The notes: generated by a model from the sequence alone, not told the origin. DNA of 64,000 bases from Pseudomonas sp. TNT3 (GCF_010095445.2 NZ_WFGV02000001.1:1-64000); one strand, 5' to 3'; positions 29,501 through 43,396 are shown, counted from the first letter of the stretch. Translations and numbers: made by a program.

Positions 29501-31195
29501 TTAGTTCTGTTTTTCCATTTGTGCACGCAACAGGTCGCCCAGAGTGGTAGGACCAGCAGCAGGTTCCGAAGTCGCTGGCTTGTCGCGCAGGCTCTGGATT
29601 GCTTCTTTCTCTTCAGCATCGTCTTTCGACTTGATGGAGAGCTGGATTACGCGGCTCTTGCGGTCAACGCTGATGATCTTGGCTTCTACTTCCTGGCCTT
29701 CTTTCAGAACGTTGCGCGCGTCTTCAACGCGGTCACGGCTGATTTCGGAGGCTTTCAGAGTCGCTTCGATATCGTCGGCCAGAGTGATGATGGCGCCTTT
29801 AGCGTCAACTTCTTTCACGATGCCTTTAACGATTGCGCCTTTGTCGTTCTCTTGAACGTACTCGGAGAACGGATCGCTTTCCAGTTGCTTGATACCCAGG
29901 GAGATACGCTCGCGCTCTGGGTCAACCGACAGGATAACGGTGTCCAGCTCGTCGCCCTTCTTGAAGCGGCGAACGGCTTCTTCGCCCACTTCGTTCCAGG
30001 AGATGTCGGACAGGTGAACCAGACCGTCGATGCCGCCGTCCAGACCAATGAAGATACCGAAATCGGTGATCGACTTGATGGTGCCGGAGATTTTATCGCC
30101 CTTGTTGAACTGGCCAGAGAAATCTTCCCATGGGTTAGATTTGCACTGCTTGATGCCGAGGGAGATACGACGACGCTCTTCGTCGATGTCCAGAACCATA
30201 ACTTCCACTTCGTCGCCGACTTGTACGACTTTCGAGGGGTGGATGTTCTTGTTGGTCCAGTCCATTTCGGAAACGTGTACCAGACCTTCAACGCCTTCTT
30301 CCAGCTCAGCGAAGCAGCCGTAGTCGGTCAGGTTGGTTACACGAGCGGTAACGCGAGTGCTTTCTGGGTAACGGGCTTTGATAGCAACCCATGGATCTTC
30401 GCCCAGTTGCTTCAGGCCCAGGGAAACACGATTGCGTTCGCGATCGTACTTCAGAACCTTGACATCGATCTCGTCGCCAACGTTGACGATTTCGGAAGGA
30501 TGCTTGATACGCTTCCAAGCCATGTCGGTAATGTGCAGCAGGCCATCGACGCCACCCAGATCGACGAATGCGCCGTAATCGGTGAGGTTTTTGACGATAC
30601 CTTTGACTTGTTGACCTTCCTGCAGGGATTCCAGCAGAGCTTCACGCTCAGCGGAGTTCTCGGCTTCGAGGACGCTACGACGGGAAACGACAACGTTGTT
30701 GCGTTTCTGGTCAAGCTTGATGACCTTGAATTCCAGCTCTTTGCCTTCCAGGTGCGTGGTGTCGCGCACTGGACGAACGTCAACCAGAGAACCTGGCAGG
30801 AACGCACGGATGCCGTTAACGTCGACTGTGAAGCCGCCTTTAACCTTACCGTTGATAACGCCCTTGACCACTTCTTCGGCTGCGAAGGCTGCTTCCAGAA
30901 CAATCCAGCATTCAGCGCGCTTGGCTTTTTCACGGGACAGCTTGGTTTCACCAAAGCCGTCTTCAACCGAGTCCAGAGCAACGTGAACTTCGTCACCGAC
31001 ATTGATAGTCAGATCGCCAGCGTCGTTGTAGAACTGCTCAAGCGGGATGAGTGCTTCAGACTTCAGGCCAGCGTGAACGGTTACCCAGCGAGCTTGGTAA
31101 TCGATATCAACGATAACACCGGTGATGATGGAGCCTGCCTGAAGGTTCAGGGTTTTTAGGCTTTCTTCAAAGAGTTCCGCAAAGCTTTCGCTCAT
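29501..31195 (-). CDS. rpsA: 30S ribosomal protein S1
   Basis: S1 (564 residues) binds mRNA on the 30S subunit and is needed to start translation. Six S1/OB repeats are visible, e.g. [89 protein letters not shown] and [24 protein letters not shown]. The ATG at 31195 ([16 protein letters not shown]) is standard. It lies downstream of cmk as in other gammaproteobacteria. Confidence 0.99.
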   Translation of the reverse strand: MSESFAELFEESLKTLNLQAGSIITGVIVDIDYQARWVTVHAGLKSEALIPLEQFYNDAGDLTINVGDEVHVALDSVEDGFGETKLSREKAKRAECWIVLEAAFAAEEVVKGVINGKVKGGFTVDVNGIRAFLPGSLVDVRPVRDTTHLEGKELEFKVIKLDQKRNNVVVSRRSVLEAENSAEREALLESLQEGQQVKGIVKNLTDYGAFVDLGGVDGLLHITDMAWKRIKHPSEIVNVGDEIDVKVLKYDRERNRVSLGLKQLGEDPWVAIKARYPESTRVTARVTNLTDYGCFAELEEGVEGLVHVSEMDWTNKNIHPSKVVQVGDEVEVMVLDIDEERRRISLGIKQCKSNPWEDFSGQFNKGDKISGTIKSITDFGIFIGLDGGIDGLVHLSDISWNEVGEEAVRRFKKGDELDTVILSVDPERERISLGIKQLESDPFSEYVQENDKGAIVKGIVKEVDAKGAIITLADDIEATLKASEISRDRVEDARNVLKEGQEVEAKIISVDRKSRVIQLSIKSKDDAEEKEAIQSLRDKPATSEPAAGPTTLGDLLRAQMEKQN

Positions 31196-31268
31196 TTTAA
31201 TTCCTGAGTATAAGGGCGAAGAATACGCCCATCTCCACATCCCAGACGACGTGGGTTACGTTCATTTA

Positions 31269-31312
31269 AAGAAGCACCGCAGGACTATGACTGGTCCCCT
31301 GCTGCGCTTCTT
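31269..31312 (-). terminator. Long hairpin between cmk and rpsA
   Basis: AAGAAGC...GCAGGAC (31269-31284) pairs with GGTCCCCTGC...GCTTCTT (31294-31312), with two small mismatches. On the minus strand it begins 2 bp after the cmk stop and is followed by TTTAAATG. It may end part of the transcripts from upstream or be a processing site before rpsA; the short T tract makes full termination uncertain. Confidence 0.5.
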
Positions 31313-31314
31313 GG

Positions 31315-32004
31315 TCACCCGGCGATATCGCGGATTGCGATTTCGCTCATGATGCGTTGCAACACCTGATCGATGGATAATTCCGTGGAATCCAGCTGTA
31401 TGGCGTCAGCCGCCGGCTTGAGCGGGGCTACCGCTCGCTGGGTGTCACGCTCATCGCGGACACGTATCTCATCTAGCAGACTCGACAGACTAACACCATC
31501 GACTTTGCCCTTCAACTGCAAGTATCGACGGCGCGCACGCTCCTCGGCACTGGCAGTGAGGAATATCTTCAGCGGCGCATCCGGAAAAACCACGGTGCCC
31601 ATGTCGCGCCCATCGGCCACCAGGCCCGGAGCCTCCTGAAACGCCCGCTGGCGCTGCAGTAAAGCGTCGCGCACAGCCGGCAACGCGGCCACTTGCGAGG
31701 CCCACGCGCCGACCTGCTCATTGCGCAAATCATCAGTGACGTCATCACCTTCAAGGATGATTCGTTGCGGATGACCTTCCGTCGCGCCGACGAACTGCAC
31801 GTCCAGATGAGCCGCCAATAGCTTCAACGACTCTTCGTTCGTCAGGTCAACACCATGATTGCGGGCGGCGAATGCCAGCAAACGGTACAACGCACCGGAG
31901 TCCAGCAGGCACCAGCCAAGACGCTTGGCCAGAATACCGGCAATAGTGCCTTTGCCTGACCCGCTTGGGCCGTCGATGGTGATGACCGGTGGCTTGATGT
32001 TCAC
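31315..32004 (-). CDS. cmk: Cytidylate kinase
   Basis: Cmk (229 residues) phosphorylates CMP and dCMP. The P-loop [16 protein letters not shown] is at the N terminus, then [14 protein letters not shown], and the catalytic [15 protein letters not shown] and [14 protein letters not shown]. The GTG at 32004 ([16 protein letters not shown]) gives the usual length and overlaps the upstream stop codon by 4 bp (GTGA), which indicates coupled translation with tyrA-aroA. Confidence 0.96.
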   Translation of the reverse strand: MNIKPPVITIDGPSGSGKGTIAGILAKRLGWCLLDSGALYRLLAFAARNHGVDLTNEESLKLLAAHLDVQFVGATEGHPQRIILEGDDVTDDLRNEQVGAWASQVAALPAVRDALLQRQRAFQEAPGLVADGRDMGTVVFPDAPLKIFLTASAEERARRRYLQLKGKVDGVSLSSLLDEIRVRDERDTQRAVAPLKPAADAIQLDSTELSIDQVLQRIMSEIAIRDIAG

Positions 32005-34244
32005 GACTGAGCCTCTTGAGCAACGCGGATGCCGACCTGAGCGCATAGCGCGAGGAAGTTGGGAAACGACGTCGCGACGTTCGCACAATCATGGATGCGG
32101 ATCGGCGCGGTAGCGCGCAGCGAGGCAACACTGAATGCCATGGCAATCCGGTGATCGCCGTGACCGTGCACTTCGCCACCGCCGATCAGGCCACCATCAA
32201 TAATGATGCCGTCCGGGGTCGGTTCGCATTTGACACCAAGCGCCAGCAAACCATCCGCCATCACCTGGATACGGTCCGATTCCTTGACGCGCAGCTCTTC
32301 GGCCCCACGCAGGATGGTACGGCCTTCGGCGCAAGCAGCAGCGACGAACAATACCGGGAATTCGTCGATCGCCAGCGGAACCAGCTCTTCCGGAATCTCG
32401 ATACCTTTCAGTTTAGCTGCACGAACGCGCAGATCAGCCACAGGTTCGCCACCGACTTCACGCTCGTTTTCCAGGGTGATATCAGCGCCCATCAGGCGAA
32501 GAATATCGATCACGCCGGTACGCGTCGGGTTGATGCCGACGTGCTCGAGCACCAGCTCCGAACCTTCAGCAATCGAAGCCGCCACCAGGAAGAACGCCGA
32601 CGACGAGATGTCGCCCGGTACTTCAATGTGGGTCGCGGTGAGCTTATGGCCGGACTCGACCGAGGCCGTAGCGCCGTCGACGGTCACCGGATAACCGAAG
32701 CCACGCAGCATGCGTTCGGTATGGTCGCGGGTTGGCGCCGGCTCGGTGACGGTAGTCTTGCCCTCGGCATACAGACCCGCCAGCAGCAGGCAGGATTTCA
32801 CCTGGGCGCTGGCCATCGGCATGGTGTAAGTCACGCCTTTAAGCTTGTTGCCACCGCGAATGACCATCGGTGGGCGACCTTCAGCAGCAGTCTCGATGAC
32901 CGCACCCATTTCCCGCAGCGGGTTGGCCACGCGGTTCATCGGGCGCTTGGACAGCGAGGCATCACCGGTCAGGGTGCTGTCGAAGTTCTGCGCAGCCAAA
33001 AGGCCGGACAGCAGACGCATCGACGTGCCGGAGTTGCCCAGATAGATCGGGCCCGGCGCAGGCTTCAGGCCATGCAGCCCGACGCCATGGATAGTCACGC
33101 GACCGTGGTGCGGACCTTCGATCACGACGCCCATGTCGCGGAACGCTTGCAAGGTCGCCAGCGCGTCTTCGCCCTCAAGGAAGCCTTCGACTTCAGTGAC
33201 GCCTTCGGCCAGGGAACCCAGCATGATCGAGCGGTGGGAAATCGATTTGTCACCCGGTACACGAATCCGCCCAGTCAGGCGGCCACCAGGTTGTCCCAGG
33301 AAAATCAGGTCGTTGGAGTTCATAGCGTCCACATAAGCCCGGCGGGCCAGGATTTTACTGAAATGTTCGCGAGCAACCCGGGCGCGAGTGAAGACGCCCA
33401 ACAATTGGTGCCCATCCCCTGCATCGACCGCGTCGCGCAAGGCGTCGAGGTCGCTGCGAAATGTATCGAGTGTGCGCAGGACAGCTTCGCGGTTGGCGAG
33501 GAAGATGTCGTGCCACATCACCGGATCGCTTCCGGCGATTCTTGTGAAATCGCGGAAACCGCCGGCAGCGTAACGGAAGATCTCAAGATTTTCATTGCGC
33601 TTGGCCAACGAATCGACCAAACCGAACGCCAGCAAGTGCGGTAAATGGCTGGTCGCCGCCAGCACTTCATCGTGGCGCTCGACCTGCATGTGCTCGACAT
33701 CGGCACCCAGTGCGCGCCACAACCGGTCGACCACTGCCAGTGCTGCCGGATCGGTTTGATCCAGCGGCGTCAGAATCACTTTATGGCGACGGAACAAGTC
33801 GGCATTGGAGGCTTCCACCCCGCTCTGTTCGGAACCGGCGATCGGATGGCCCGGAACGAAGCGCGCCGGCATGCCGCCAAACGCTTCGGTTGCCGCGCGC
33901 ACGACGTTGCCCTTGGCACTGCCGACGTCGGTAAGAATCGCTTGCCCCAGGTCCATACCCGCCAAACGGCCGAGCATTTTTTCCATGGCCAGGATCGGCA
34001 CGGCCAACTGAATGACGTCTGCGCCCTGGCATGCAACGGCCAGGTCTTCTTCACAGCGATCCACCACACCCAACTCAACCGCCAGCTTGCGCGATTGCGG
34101 ATCGAGATCGACACCGACCACTTCCCGGCACACACCACTTTCACGCAAACCCTTGGCAAACGAACCGCCGATCAATCCCAGACCGACCACCACCAGGCGA
34201 CCGATCATAGGTTCAGCAGATTGCAGTGCAGTGACATCAACCAC
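32001..34244 (-). CDS. tyrA-aroA: Fused prephenate dehydrogenase / EPSP synthase
   Basis: A 747-residue bifunctional protein typical of Pseudomonas. Residues about 14-300 are TyrA: Rossmann motif [31 protein letters not shown] and [23 protein letters not shown]. From about residue 315 ([26 protein letters not shown]) it is AroA, with [30 protein letters not shown] and [14 protein letters not shown]. It thus acts both in the common shikimate pathway and in tyrosine synthesis. The GTG at 34244 overlaps the hisC stop; an in-frame ATG at 34208 (MIGRLVVV) is an alternative start. Confidence 0.95.
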   Translation of the reverse strand: MVDVTALQSAEPMIGRLVVVGLGLIGGSFAKGLRESGVCREVVGVDLDPQSRKLAVELGVVDRCEEDLAVACQGADVIQLAVPILAMEKMLGRLAGMDLGQAILTDVGSAKGNVVRAATEAFGGMPARFVPGHPIAGSEQSGVEASNADLFRRHKVILTPLDQTDPAALAVVDRLWRALGADVEHMQVERHDEVLAATSHLPHLLAFGLVDSLAKRNENLEIFRYAAGGFRDFTRIAGSDPVMWHDIFLANREAVLRTLDTFRSDLDALRDAVDAGDGHQLLGVFTRARVAREHFSKILARRAYVDAMNSNDLIFLGQPGGRLTGRIRVPGDKSISHRSIMLGSLAEGVTEVEGFLEGEDALATLQAFRDMGVVIEGPHHGRVTIHGVGLHGLKPAPGPIYLGNSGTSMRLLSGLLAAQNFDSTLTGDASLSKRPMNRVANPLREMGAVIETAAEGRPPMVIRGGNKLKGVTYTMPMASAQVKSCLLLAGLYAEGKTTVTEPAPTRDHTERMLRGFGYPVTVDGATASVESGHKLTATHIEVPGDISSSAFFLVAASIAEGSELVLEHVGINPTRTGVIDILRLMGADITLENEREVGGEPVADLRVRAAKLKGIEIPEELVPLAIDEFPVLFVAAACAEGRTILRGAEELRVKESDRIQVMADGLLALGVKCEPTPDGIIIDGGLIGGGEVHGHGDHRIAMAFSVASLRATAPIRIHDCANVATSFPNFLALCAQVGIRVAQEAQS

Positions 34245-35349
34245 GAGCCAGAACCTTGGTCAGCGCCTCGAGGAAGCGGCTGTTTTCCGCCGGCAGGCCG
34301 ATGGTGATGCGCAGGTGGTTGGGCATTCCGTAGTTCGCCACCGGACGCACGATCACGCCCTCGCGCAGCAAGCCCTGGAACACCGGAGCAGCGACACGCC
34401 CCAGGTCGACGCAGATGAAGTTACCTTTGGACTCAATCCAGCTCAGCCCCAGTTCGCGGAAGCCCGCTTCCAGTTGCTGCATGCCCGCTTCGTTCAGACG
34501 ACGGCTTTCAGCCAGGTAATCGGTATCTTGCAGCGCGGCACAGGCAGCAGCCAGGGCCAGACTGTTGACGTTAAAAGGTTGTCGCACACGATTCAGCACG
34601 TCTGCCACCACGGCGGTAGACAAGCCATAACCCACGCGCAGCGCTGCCAGGCCGTAAGCTTTGGAGAATGTGCGCGAAACCAGCAGATTCGGATACGCCG
34701 CCAGGTAGTCCAGACCGTCCGGCAGGTCACTGCCTTCGGCGTATTCGATGTACGCCTCGTCCAGCACCACCAGGACGTGCTCCGGTACATCCTGCAGGAA
34801 CTCATCCAGTGCTTCGGCACCGAACCAGGTCCCGGTTGGATTGTTCGGGTTGGCGATAAAGATCACGCGGGTGTTGGCGTCGATTGCCGCCAGCATGGCC
34901 GAAAGGTCATGCCCCCATTCTTTAGCCGGAATCACACGTGCATCAGCACCCACCGCCTGAGTCACGATTGGATACACCGCGAACGCGTGCTCACTGAACA
35001 CTGCGTTCAAGCCGGGCGCCAGATAGGCGCGGGCGACCAGCTCCAGAATGTCGTTGGAACCGTTACCCAGCGTCACTTGATTCAGCTCGACGCGGCACTG
35101 CTCGGCCAGCAGGGTTTTAAGCGCAAAACCGTTGCCGTCCGGATAACGGGTCAGCTCGGCCAGCTCTTCACGAATCGCAGCCAGAGCCTTGGGACTGGCA
35201 CCCAGCGGATTTTCGTTACTCGCCAGTTTGACGATGCTGGCCGGATCGATATCCAGCTCACGCGCCAGTTCGTCCACGGGTTTGCCCGGGACGTAAGGCG
35301 AAAGTTGTTGCACGCCCGGCTGTGCCAGAGCGAGGAAGTCACCACTCAT
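34237..35349 (-). CDS. hisC: Histidinol-phosphate/aromatic aminotransferase
   Basis: A 370-residue class I/II PLP aminotransferase. The Schiff-base Lys is in SRTFSKAYGLAALRVGYGL near residue 230, with FIANPNNPTGT near 160 and DEAYIEYA near 195. Here, between pheA and tyrA-aroA, it probably works mainly on prephenate, phenylpyruvate or hydroxyphenylpyruvate (the HisC2/HisHb role) rather than in the histidine operon; that role is inferred from context. It lies 13 bp after pheA. Confidence 0.93.
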   Translation of the reverse strand: MSGDFLALAQPGVQQLSPYVPGKPVDELARELDIDPASIVKLASNENPLGASPKALAAIREELAELTRYPDGNGFALKTLLAEQCRVELNQVTLGNGSNDILELVARAYLAPGLNAVFSEHAFAVYPIVTQAVGADARVIPAKEWGHDLSAMLAAIDANTRVIFIANPNNPTGTWFGAEALDEFLQDVPEHVLVVLDEAYIEYAEGSDLPDGLDYLAAYPNLLVSRTFSKAYGLAALRVGYGLSTAVVADVLNRVRQPFNVNSLALAAACAALQDTDYLAESRRLNEAGMQQLEAGFRELGLSWIESKGNFICVDLGRVAAPVFQGLLREGVIVRPVANYGMPNHLRITIGLPAENSRFLEALTKVLARG

Positions 35350-35362
35350 TTTGCTGTCGCCC

Positions 35363-36457
35363 TTAAAGAACTGCTTTCGGGTAGGAACCGAGCACTTTGA
35401 GTGCTACCGCTTCCTGACTGATCTTTTCCAATACACCTTTGATCAATGGATCGCGGTGGTGGCCGACGAAGTCGATAAAGAACACGTAGGTCCATTTACC
35501 GCTGCGCGAAGGACGCGTCTCGATGCGAGTCAGGTCGATGCCATTGTCGTGGAAAGGCACCAGCAACTCGTGAAGCGCGCCGGGCTTGTTGCTCATGGAG
35601 ACAATGATCGAAGTCTTGTCGTCGCCGGTCGGCGGCACTTCCTGGCTGCCGATCATCAGGAATCGCGTGGAGTTATCCGGGCGATCCTCGATTTTCTCGG
35701 CCAGACGGGTCAACCCGTAAAGACTGGCCGCCATGTCGCCGGCAATCGCTGCCGAGTTCCACTCACCCTTGACCCGCTTGGCCGCTTCGGCGTTGCTGGA
35801 AACCGCCACACGCTCGACATTCGGATAATGGGCGTCCAGCCACTTGCGGCACTGGGCCAGTGACTGGGCATGGGAATAGATGCGGCTGATGCTGTCGGTC
35901 TTGGTGTTTTCGCCCACCAGCAGGTGATGGTGAATCCGCAGTTCGACTTCGCCACAAATGACCATGTCATGCTCGAGGAAGCTGTCGAGGGTGTGGTTGA
36001 CCGCGCCTTCGGTGGAGTTTTCCACCGGAACCACGCCAAAATTCACCGCACCCGCCGCGACTTCACGGAACACTTCGTCGATTGCCGCCATTGGCTTGCT
36101 GATCACTGCGTGGCCAAAATGCTTCATGGCCGCCGCTTGAGTGAAGGTACCTTCGGGGCCGAGATAAGCCACTTTCAGCGGCTGTTCGAGCGCCAGGCAC
36201 GAAGACATGATTTCGCGGAACAGCCGCGCCATCTCTTCGTTGCCCAGCGGCCCCTGGTTGCGCTCCATCACTCGCTTGAGCACCTGAGCTTCACGCTCGG
36301 GACGATAGAACACCGGCACTTCGCCTTCGGCCAGCGAGGCCATCTTTACCCGCGCAACTTCCTGGGCGCAGCGTGCGCGCTCACTGATCAGCTCCAGGAC
36401 CTTGGTGTCCAGAGCATCAATGCGAACGCGCAGTGCCTTGAGTTCTTGCTCAGACAT
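35363..36457 (-). CDS. pheA: Bifunctional chorismate mutase / prephenate dehydratase (P-protein)
   Basis: A 364-residue enzyme for phenylalanine synthesis. Residues 1-90 are an AroQ-type chorismate mutase (LKALRVRIDALDTKVLELISERA); the dehydratase domain starts near 95 (KVAYLGPEGTFTQAAAMKHFG) and has the catalytic-site segments VPVENSTEGAVNHTLD and DNSTRFLMIG. The C-terminal ACT domain (NKPGALHELLVPFHDNGIDLTRIETRPSR) gives feedback control by Phe. Its ATG overlaps the serC stop codon by one base. Confidence 0.97.
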   Translation of the reverse strand: MSEQELKALRVRIDALDTKVLELISERARCAQEVARVKMASLAEGEVPVFYRPEREAQVLKRVMERNQGPLGNEEMARLFREIMSSCLALEQPLKVAYLGPEGTFTQAAAMKHFGHAVISKPMAAIDEVFREVAAGAVNFGVVPVENSTEGAVNHTLDSFLEHDMVICGEVELRIHHHLLVGENTKTDSISRIYSHAQSLAQCRKWLDAHYPNVERVAVSSNAEAAKRVKGEWNSAAIAGDMAASLYGLTRLAEKIEDRPDNSTRFLMIGSQEVPPTGDDKTSIIVSMSNKPGALHELLVPFHDNGIDLTRIETRPSRSGKWTYVFFIDFVGHHRDPLIKGVLEKISQEAVALKVLGSYPKAVL

Positions 36458-37542
36458 TAGCCGTGTTCCTTCTCGAACTCTGCCATGTACGAAATCAGTG
36501 CGTTGACCGCAACGATGTCGACGGCGTTATAGATGGAGGCGCGCATGCCGCCTACGGAACGGTGACCCTTGAGGTTCAACAGGCCACGCGCTTCGGCACC
36601 GGCCAGGAACGGCTTGTCCAGACGGTCGTCCGCCAGGCGGAACGGCACGTTCATCCACGAGCGGTCCGACTTGTTGATCGGGTTGCTGTACAGGCCGCTG
36701 GCGTCGATGAATTCGTACAGCGTGCGCTGCTTCACTTCATTGAGCTTGCCGATGGCTTCAACACCACCCTGCTCTTTCAGCCACTCGAATACCAGACCGG
36801 ACAAGTACCAGGCCAGGGTTGGCGGGGTGTTGTACATCGAGCCGTTATCGGCCGCGACCTTATAATCGAGCATGGTCGGGCACAGGGAACGGGCGCGACC
36901 CAGCAGGTCTTCGCGAACGATGTTCACCACGATGCCGCTAGGACCGATATTTTTCTGTGCGCCGGCGTAGATCATGCCGAAGCGCGACACATCGATTGGA
37001 CGCGAAAGGATGTCCGAGGACATGTCGGCGACCAGCGGGACGTCACCGGTTTCCGGGACCCACTGGAATTCCAGGCCGCCGATGGTTTCGTTCGGCGCGT
37101 AGTGAACGTAGGCCGCGTCTTTCGACAGCTTCCATTCGTTCTGACCGGGAATTGCAAAATAGTCGTAGGGCTTGGCGGTACCGGCAACATTGACGTTTCC
37201 GTAGCGCGACGCTTCCTCGATGGCTTTCTGCGACCAGATACCGGTATCGATATAGTCGGCCGTACCATCTTCCGGCAACAGGTTCAGAGGGATCTGAGCA
37301 AATTGCTGGCTGGCACCGCCCTGCAGGAACAGCACTTTATAATTGGAGGGGATATTGAGCAGATCACGCAGATCCTGCTCGGCCTTGGTGGCGATGGACA
37401 CGAACTCATCGCTGCGATGGCTCATTTCCATAACCGACAGGCCTTTGCCGTGCCAATCAAGGAGTTCACCCTGAGCGCGCTTCAGGACAGCTTCGGGAAG
37501 CGCCGCAGGACCGGCACAGAAGTTATAGGCTCTCTTGCTCAC
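36457..37542 (-). CDS. serC: Phosphoserine aminotransferase
   Basis: SerC (361 residues) makes phosphoserine and also acts in pyridoxal phosphate synthesis. The N terminus SKRAYNFCAGPAALPEAVL and the PLP Lys in IYAGAQKNIGPSGI (near residue 197) are diagnostic, with the C-terminal RLDKPFLAGAEARGLLNLKGHRSVGGMRASIYNA. A GTG start at 37542 gives the normal length; the open frame continues upstream to 37842 through a palindromic repeat and the end of gyrA, which is not real. It begins the serC-pheA-hisC-tyrA/aroA-cmk unit. Confidence 0.96.
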   Translation of the reverse strand: MSKRAYNFCAGPAALPEAVLKRAQGELLDWHGKGLSVMEMSHRSDEFVSIATKAEQDLRDLLNIPSNYKVLFLQGGASQQFAQIPLNLLPEDGTADYIDTGIWSQKAIEEASRYGNVNVAGTAKPYDYFAIPGQNEWKLSKDAAYVHYAPNETIGGLEFQWVPETGDVPLVADMSSDILSRPIDVSRFGMIYAGAQKNIGPSGIVVNIVREDLLGRARSLCPTMLDYKVAADNGSMYNTPPTLAWYLSGLVFEWLKEQGGVEAIGKLNEVKQRTLYEFIDASGLYSNPINKSDRSWMNVPFRLADDRLDKPFLAGAEARGLLNLKGHRSVGGMRASIYNAVDIVAVNALISYMAEFEKEHG

Positions 37543-37620
37543 ATCCAATCTCGCTCTGATTTGGTGGTAGTCACGCAATAGTACGGGGTGATCGTCCCGC
37601 GAATGGCTGGCGCGATCAAC

Positions 37621-37720
37621 TGTAGGAGCGAGCTTGCTCGCGATGGATTCGAAGACGTCGCGCTTAATCAGAAAACCCGCGTCATCGTTGACGTCCATCG
37701 CGAGCAAGCTCGCTCCTACA
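37621..37720. repeat. REP-type inverted repeat pair between gyrA and serC
   Basis: Perfect or nearly perfect 25-bp arms (TGTAGGAGCGAGCTTGCTCG... at 37621-37645 and its reverse complement at 37696-37720) with 50 bp between. It lies just upstream of the serC start, in the same family as the other palindromes of this window. Confidence 0.85.
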
Positions 37721-37750
37721 GGGGCATCATTAATTCCAGAGAGACAAACA

Positions 37751-37783
37751 ACAAGGGGGCGAATTCTCATCCGCCCCCTGCTT
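37751..37783 (-). terminator. Probable terminator of gyrA
   Basis: On the minus strand GGGGGCG-GATGAGAATT-CGCCCCC forms a 7-bp GC stem followed by TTGTTGTTTGT, 7 bp or more after the gyrA stop codon. Confidence 0.75.
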
Positions 37784-37789
37784 GTCCGC

Positions 37790-40450
<2,661 letters not shown>

Positions 40451-40779
40451 GAGAAGCCTGATTCCTTTTTCTGGTGAAACCTCGTCACATCCATATGGGA
40501 CGAACGAAGCTCGCCGCTGCAGGCTGGAGTGCCATACACCGACTTACGACAAATCAACGAGTTGTGCCATGGATTTGCGCAGTAAAGACAACCCCGTGGG
40601 ACTGCCTCGGAAAACGCCGGATGTTATCACAAGAGCCGCCACGCACCTATCCCTCTGATGCGCATGGAGCATAGTTAGTTGACCGGTGACAGGCTTGAAG
40701 GGGATCAGAGAGGCTTAGAGCTACTGCGAATGCCGAATTGGCGACCGAATTAAGGTTGTTTATTGACTTTCAGCCCCAA
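40451..40779. other. Upstream region of gyrA, no gene seen
   Basis: About 330 bp with no protein-like frame. It should carry the gyrA promoter (reading leftward). I could not settle on a single -35/-10 pair by eye. Confidence 0.5.
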
Positions 40780-40852
40780 ATCGCCAGCAGGCTGGCTCCC
40801 ACATTAGATCTAAGTCGATCACAAACCCTGTGGGAGCCAGCCTGCTGGCGAT
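40780..40852. repeat. REP-type inverted repeat pair between mtnA and gyrA
   Basis: The 24-bp arms ATCGCCAGCAGGCTGGCTCC... (40780-40803) and its reverse complement (40829-40852) are perfect, with 25 bp between. It lies about 25 bp past the mtnA stop codon and may also stabilise or end that transcript. Confidence 0.85.
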
Positions 40853-40877
40853 GAAGTCCTTTCAGACGCTACGGAAA

Positions 40878-41954
40878 TCAATGCAGACGCTTGCGGCACA
40901 TCAACTGCGCCATTTTCGCGGTGTCTGGCCGCTCGACGATGCCTTTTTCGGTGACGATGACATCGATCAGGTCCGCAGGGGTCACGTCGAATACCGGATT
41001 GAACGCATCCACGTCCGCACCGACGCGCTTGCCGCCCACTTCCAGCAACTCACGGCCATCGCGCTCTTCAATGGGAATGTCGTCGCCACTGGCCAGGTTC
41101 ATGTCGATGGTTGAACTCGGGGCCACGACCATGAAGCGCACGCCGTGGTGCATGGCGTTTACTGCCAGCTGATAGGTACCGATCTTGTTGGCCACGTCGC
41201 CATTGGCAGTGATCCGGTCGGCGCCCACGATCACCCAGGTAATGCCCTTGGTTTTCATGATGTGGGCTGCAGCAGAGTCGGCATTGACCGTGACGGGAAT
41301 GCCTTCGTTGGCCAACTCCCACGCGGTCAAGCGCGAGCCTTGAAGCCATGGGCGGGTTTCATCGGCGTACACGCGCTCGACCATACCTTCGATGAACGCT
41401 CCGCGAATCACCCCCAATGCGGTGCCGAAGCCGCCAGTGGCCAGCGCGCCGGTGTTGCAGTGAGTCAGAATCGCCTGAGCGTTGCCCTGATGCTTGCGAA
41501 TCAGGTCCACGCCCAGCTGCGCCATGGTCAGGTTGGCTTCCCGATCGCTTTCATGAATGGCGATTGCCTCGGCTTCCAGCACTGCCAGTGGATCGGCGTG
41601 ATTCTTCAGGCGCTCCAGGCGATCGCGCATGCGGCCCAGCGCCCAGAACAGATTGACCGCCGTTGGCCGGGAGTCCGCCAGCAGTGCGAAATCAGCTTCC
41701 AGCGCCGCCTGCCAGTCGCCTCCTTCGGCAAACCGGGCGCGGGCTGCCAGTACCATGCCGTAGGCGACGCTGATGCCAATGGCCGGAGCACCCCGCACCA
41801 CCATCGAGCGAATGGCCTCGGCCACACCGGCGGCGCTGGTGCAGGCAATCCAGGTTTCCTCGAACGGCAATACGCGCTGATCCAGCAGGTACAGGGCGCC
41901 ATCACGCCAATCGATGGCCTTTACCTTCTCCGCAGCCAACAGTCGATCGCGCAT
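40878..41954 (-). CDS. mtnA: S-methyl-5-thioribose-1-phosphate isomerase
   Basis: MtnA (358 residues) converts methylthioribose-1-phosphate to methylthioribulose-1-phosphate in methionine salvage; it is related to eIF2B subunits. Motifs are [16 protein letters not shown] near residue 55, [21 protein letters not shown] near 160 (catalytic Cys) and [22 protein letters not shown] near 240 (catalytic Asp). The ATG at 41954 ([16 protein letters not shown]) is chosen over 41978. It diverges from the deaminase gene that acts one or two steps earlier. Confidence 0.95.
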   Translation of the reverse strand: MRDRLLAAEKVKAIDWRDGALYLLDQRVLPFEETWIACTSAAGVAEAIRSMVVRGAPAIGISVAYGMVLAARARFAEGGDWQAALEADFALLADSRPTAVNLFWALGRMRDRLERLKNHADPLAVLEAEAIAIHESDREANLTMAQLGVDLIRKHQGNAQAILTHCNTGALATGGFGTALGVIRGAFIEGMVERVYADETRPWLQGSRLTAWELANEGIPVTVNADSAAAHIMKTKGITWVIVGADRITANGDVANKIGTYQLAVNAMHHGVRFMVVAPSSTIDMNLASGDDIPIEERDGRELLEVGGKRVGADVDAFNPVFDVTPADLIDVIVTEKGIVERPDTAKMAQLMCRKRLH

Positions 41955-42061
41955 CCCACACCCCGTACTCAGTAACAAAGCCGCCGATTATAGCGAGCCC
42001 CCGGCGAAGACGCTCGGGTATACTTCGCCATCCTTTACAAAAGCACTGGAACCGATCTTCG

Positions 42062-43396
42062 ATGCCGAACACTGCCGCTGCGCTCGACCTGTTGCTGCTG
42101 CCGACCTGGTTGGTACCTGTCGAACCCGCAGGCGTTGTCCTCAAGGAGCATGCCCTTGGCATCCGCGACGGGCGCATCGTTTTTATCGGCCCACGCGCCA
42201 CCGCACTCAAGCTTGATGCGACCGAAGTGCGCGAACTGCCGGACATGCTGGTCTGCCCCGGCCTGATCAATGCGCACGGCCATGCCGCAATGACACTGTT
42301 CCGCGGCCTGGCTGACGACCTGCCACTGATGACCTGGCTGGAAAACCACATCTGGCCGGCTGAAGCCAAGTGGGTCGACGAAGCGTTCGTGCGTGATGGT
42401 ACCGACCTGGCGATCGCCGAGCAGATCAAAGGCGGTATTACCTGTTTCTCTGACATGTACTTCTTCCCGAAGGTTGCCAGCGAGCGCGTGCACAACAGTG
42501 GCATTCGCGCACAAATCGCGATTCCGATCCTCGACTTTCCCATTCCAGGCGCCAGCACGGCGGATGAAGCCATTCGTCAGGGCGTGGAATTGTTCGGCGA
42601 CCTCAAGCACCACGAACGCATCAGGATCACCTTCGGCCCGCATGCGCCCTACACCGTGTGCGACGAAAACCTGGAGAAGATCCGGGTGATCGCTGAAGAA
42701 CTGGACGCTTCGATTCACATGCACGTCCACGAAACTGCATTCGAAGTGCAGCAGGCGGTCGACCAGACCGGTGAACGTCCGCTCGCTCGTCTCGGCCGCC
42801 TGGGCTTGCTGGGACCGCGCTTCCAGGCGGTGCACATGACTCAGATCAGCGAAGACGACCTGGCATTGCTGGTAGAAAGCAACACCAACGTTATTCACTG
42901 CCCGGAGTCGAACCTGAAACTGGCCAGCGGCTTTTGCCCGGTCGAGCGTCTGTGGCAGGCCGGCGTCAATGTGGCCATCGGCACCGATGGCGCCGCCAGT
43001 AACAATGATCTGGATTTGCTGGGCGAAACCCGCACCGCCGCGTTGCTGGCCAAAGCCGTCGCAGGCTCTGCCACCGCACTCGACGCGCACCGCGCATTGC
43101 GCATGGCCACGCTGAACGGCGCCCGGTCAATGGGGATCGAGGCCGACGTAGGATCGCTGGAAGTCGGCAAGGCCGCGGACATTGTCGCCTTCGACCTGTC
43201 CGGCCTGGCCCAGCAACCCGTCTATGACCCGGTTTCACAGCTTATATATGCCACCGGCCGCGATTGCGTAAAACACCTATGGGTGGCCGGCAAGCAACTG
43301 CTCGACGACCGTCGCTTGACCCGTCTGGATGAAGAACAGTTGTGCGCTACCGCCAAGGCCTGGGGCCAGCGGATCAGCGGCCATACCGAATCGTAA
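42062..43396 (+). CDS. mtaD: 5-methylthioadenosine / S-adenosylhomocysteine deaminase
   Basis: A 444-residue amidohydrolase of the TRZ/ATZ family. Metal-binding [14 protein letters not shown] (near residue 66), [11 protein letters not shown] (about 217), the HMTQISEDD His and [15 protein letters not shown] (metal Asp) are present. In Pseudomonas this gene deaminates methylthioadenosine to methylthioinosine, which then feeds MtnP and MtnA. It is divergent from mtnA across 107 bp and is followed by ubiG after 57 bp. Confidence 0.92.
   Translation: MPNTAAALDLLLLPTWLVPVEPAGVVLKEHALGIRDGRIVFIGPRATALKLDATEVRELPDMLVCPGLINAHGHAAMTLFRGLADDLPLMTWLENHIWPAEAKWVDEAFVRDGTDLAIAEQIKGGITCFSDMYFFPKVASERVHNSGIRAQIAIPILDFPIPGASTADEAIRQGVELFGDLKHHERIRITFGPHAPYTVCDENLEKIRVIAEELDASIHMHVHETAFEVQQAVDQTGERPLARLGRLGLLGPRFQAVHMTQISEDDLALLVESNTNVIHCPESNLKLASGFCPVERLWQAGVNVAIGTDGAASNNDLDLLGETRTAALLAKAVAGSATALDAHRALRMATLNGARSMGIEADVGSLEVGKAADIVAFDLSGLAQQPVYDPVSQLIYATGRDCVKHLWVAGKQLLDDRRLTRLDEEQLCATAKAWGQRISGHTES

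Noticed and set aside
29519..31159. A 546-residue open frame on the + strand opposite rpsA
   Set aside because: Antisense shadow of rpsA, which has all six S1 repeats intact.
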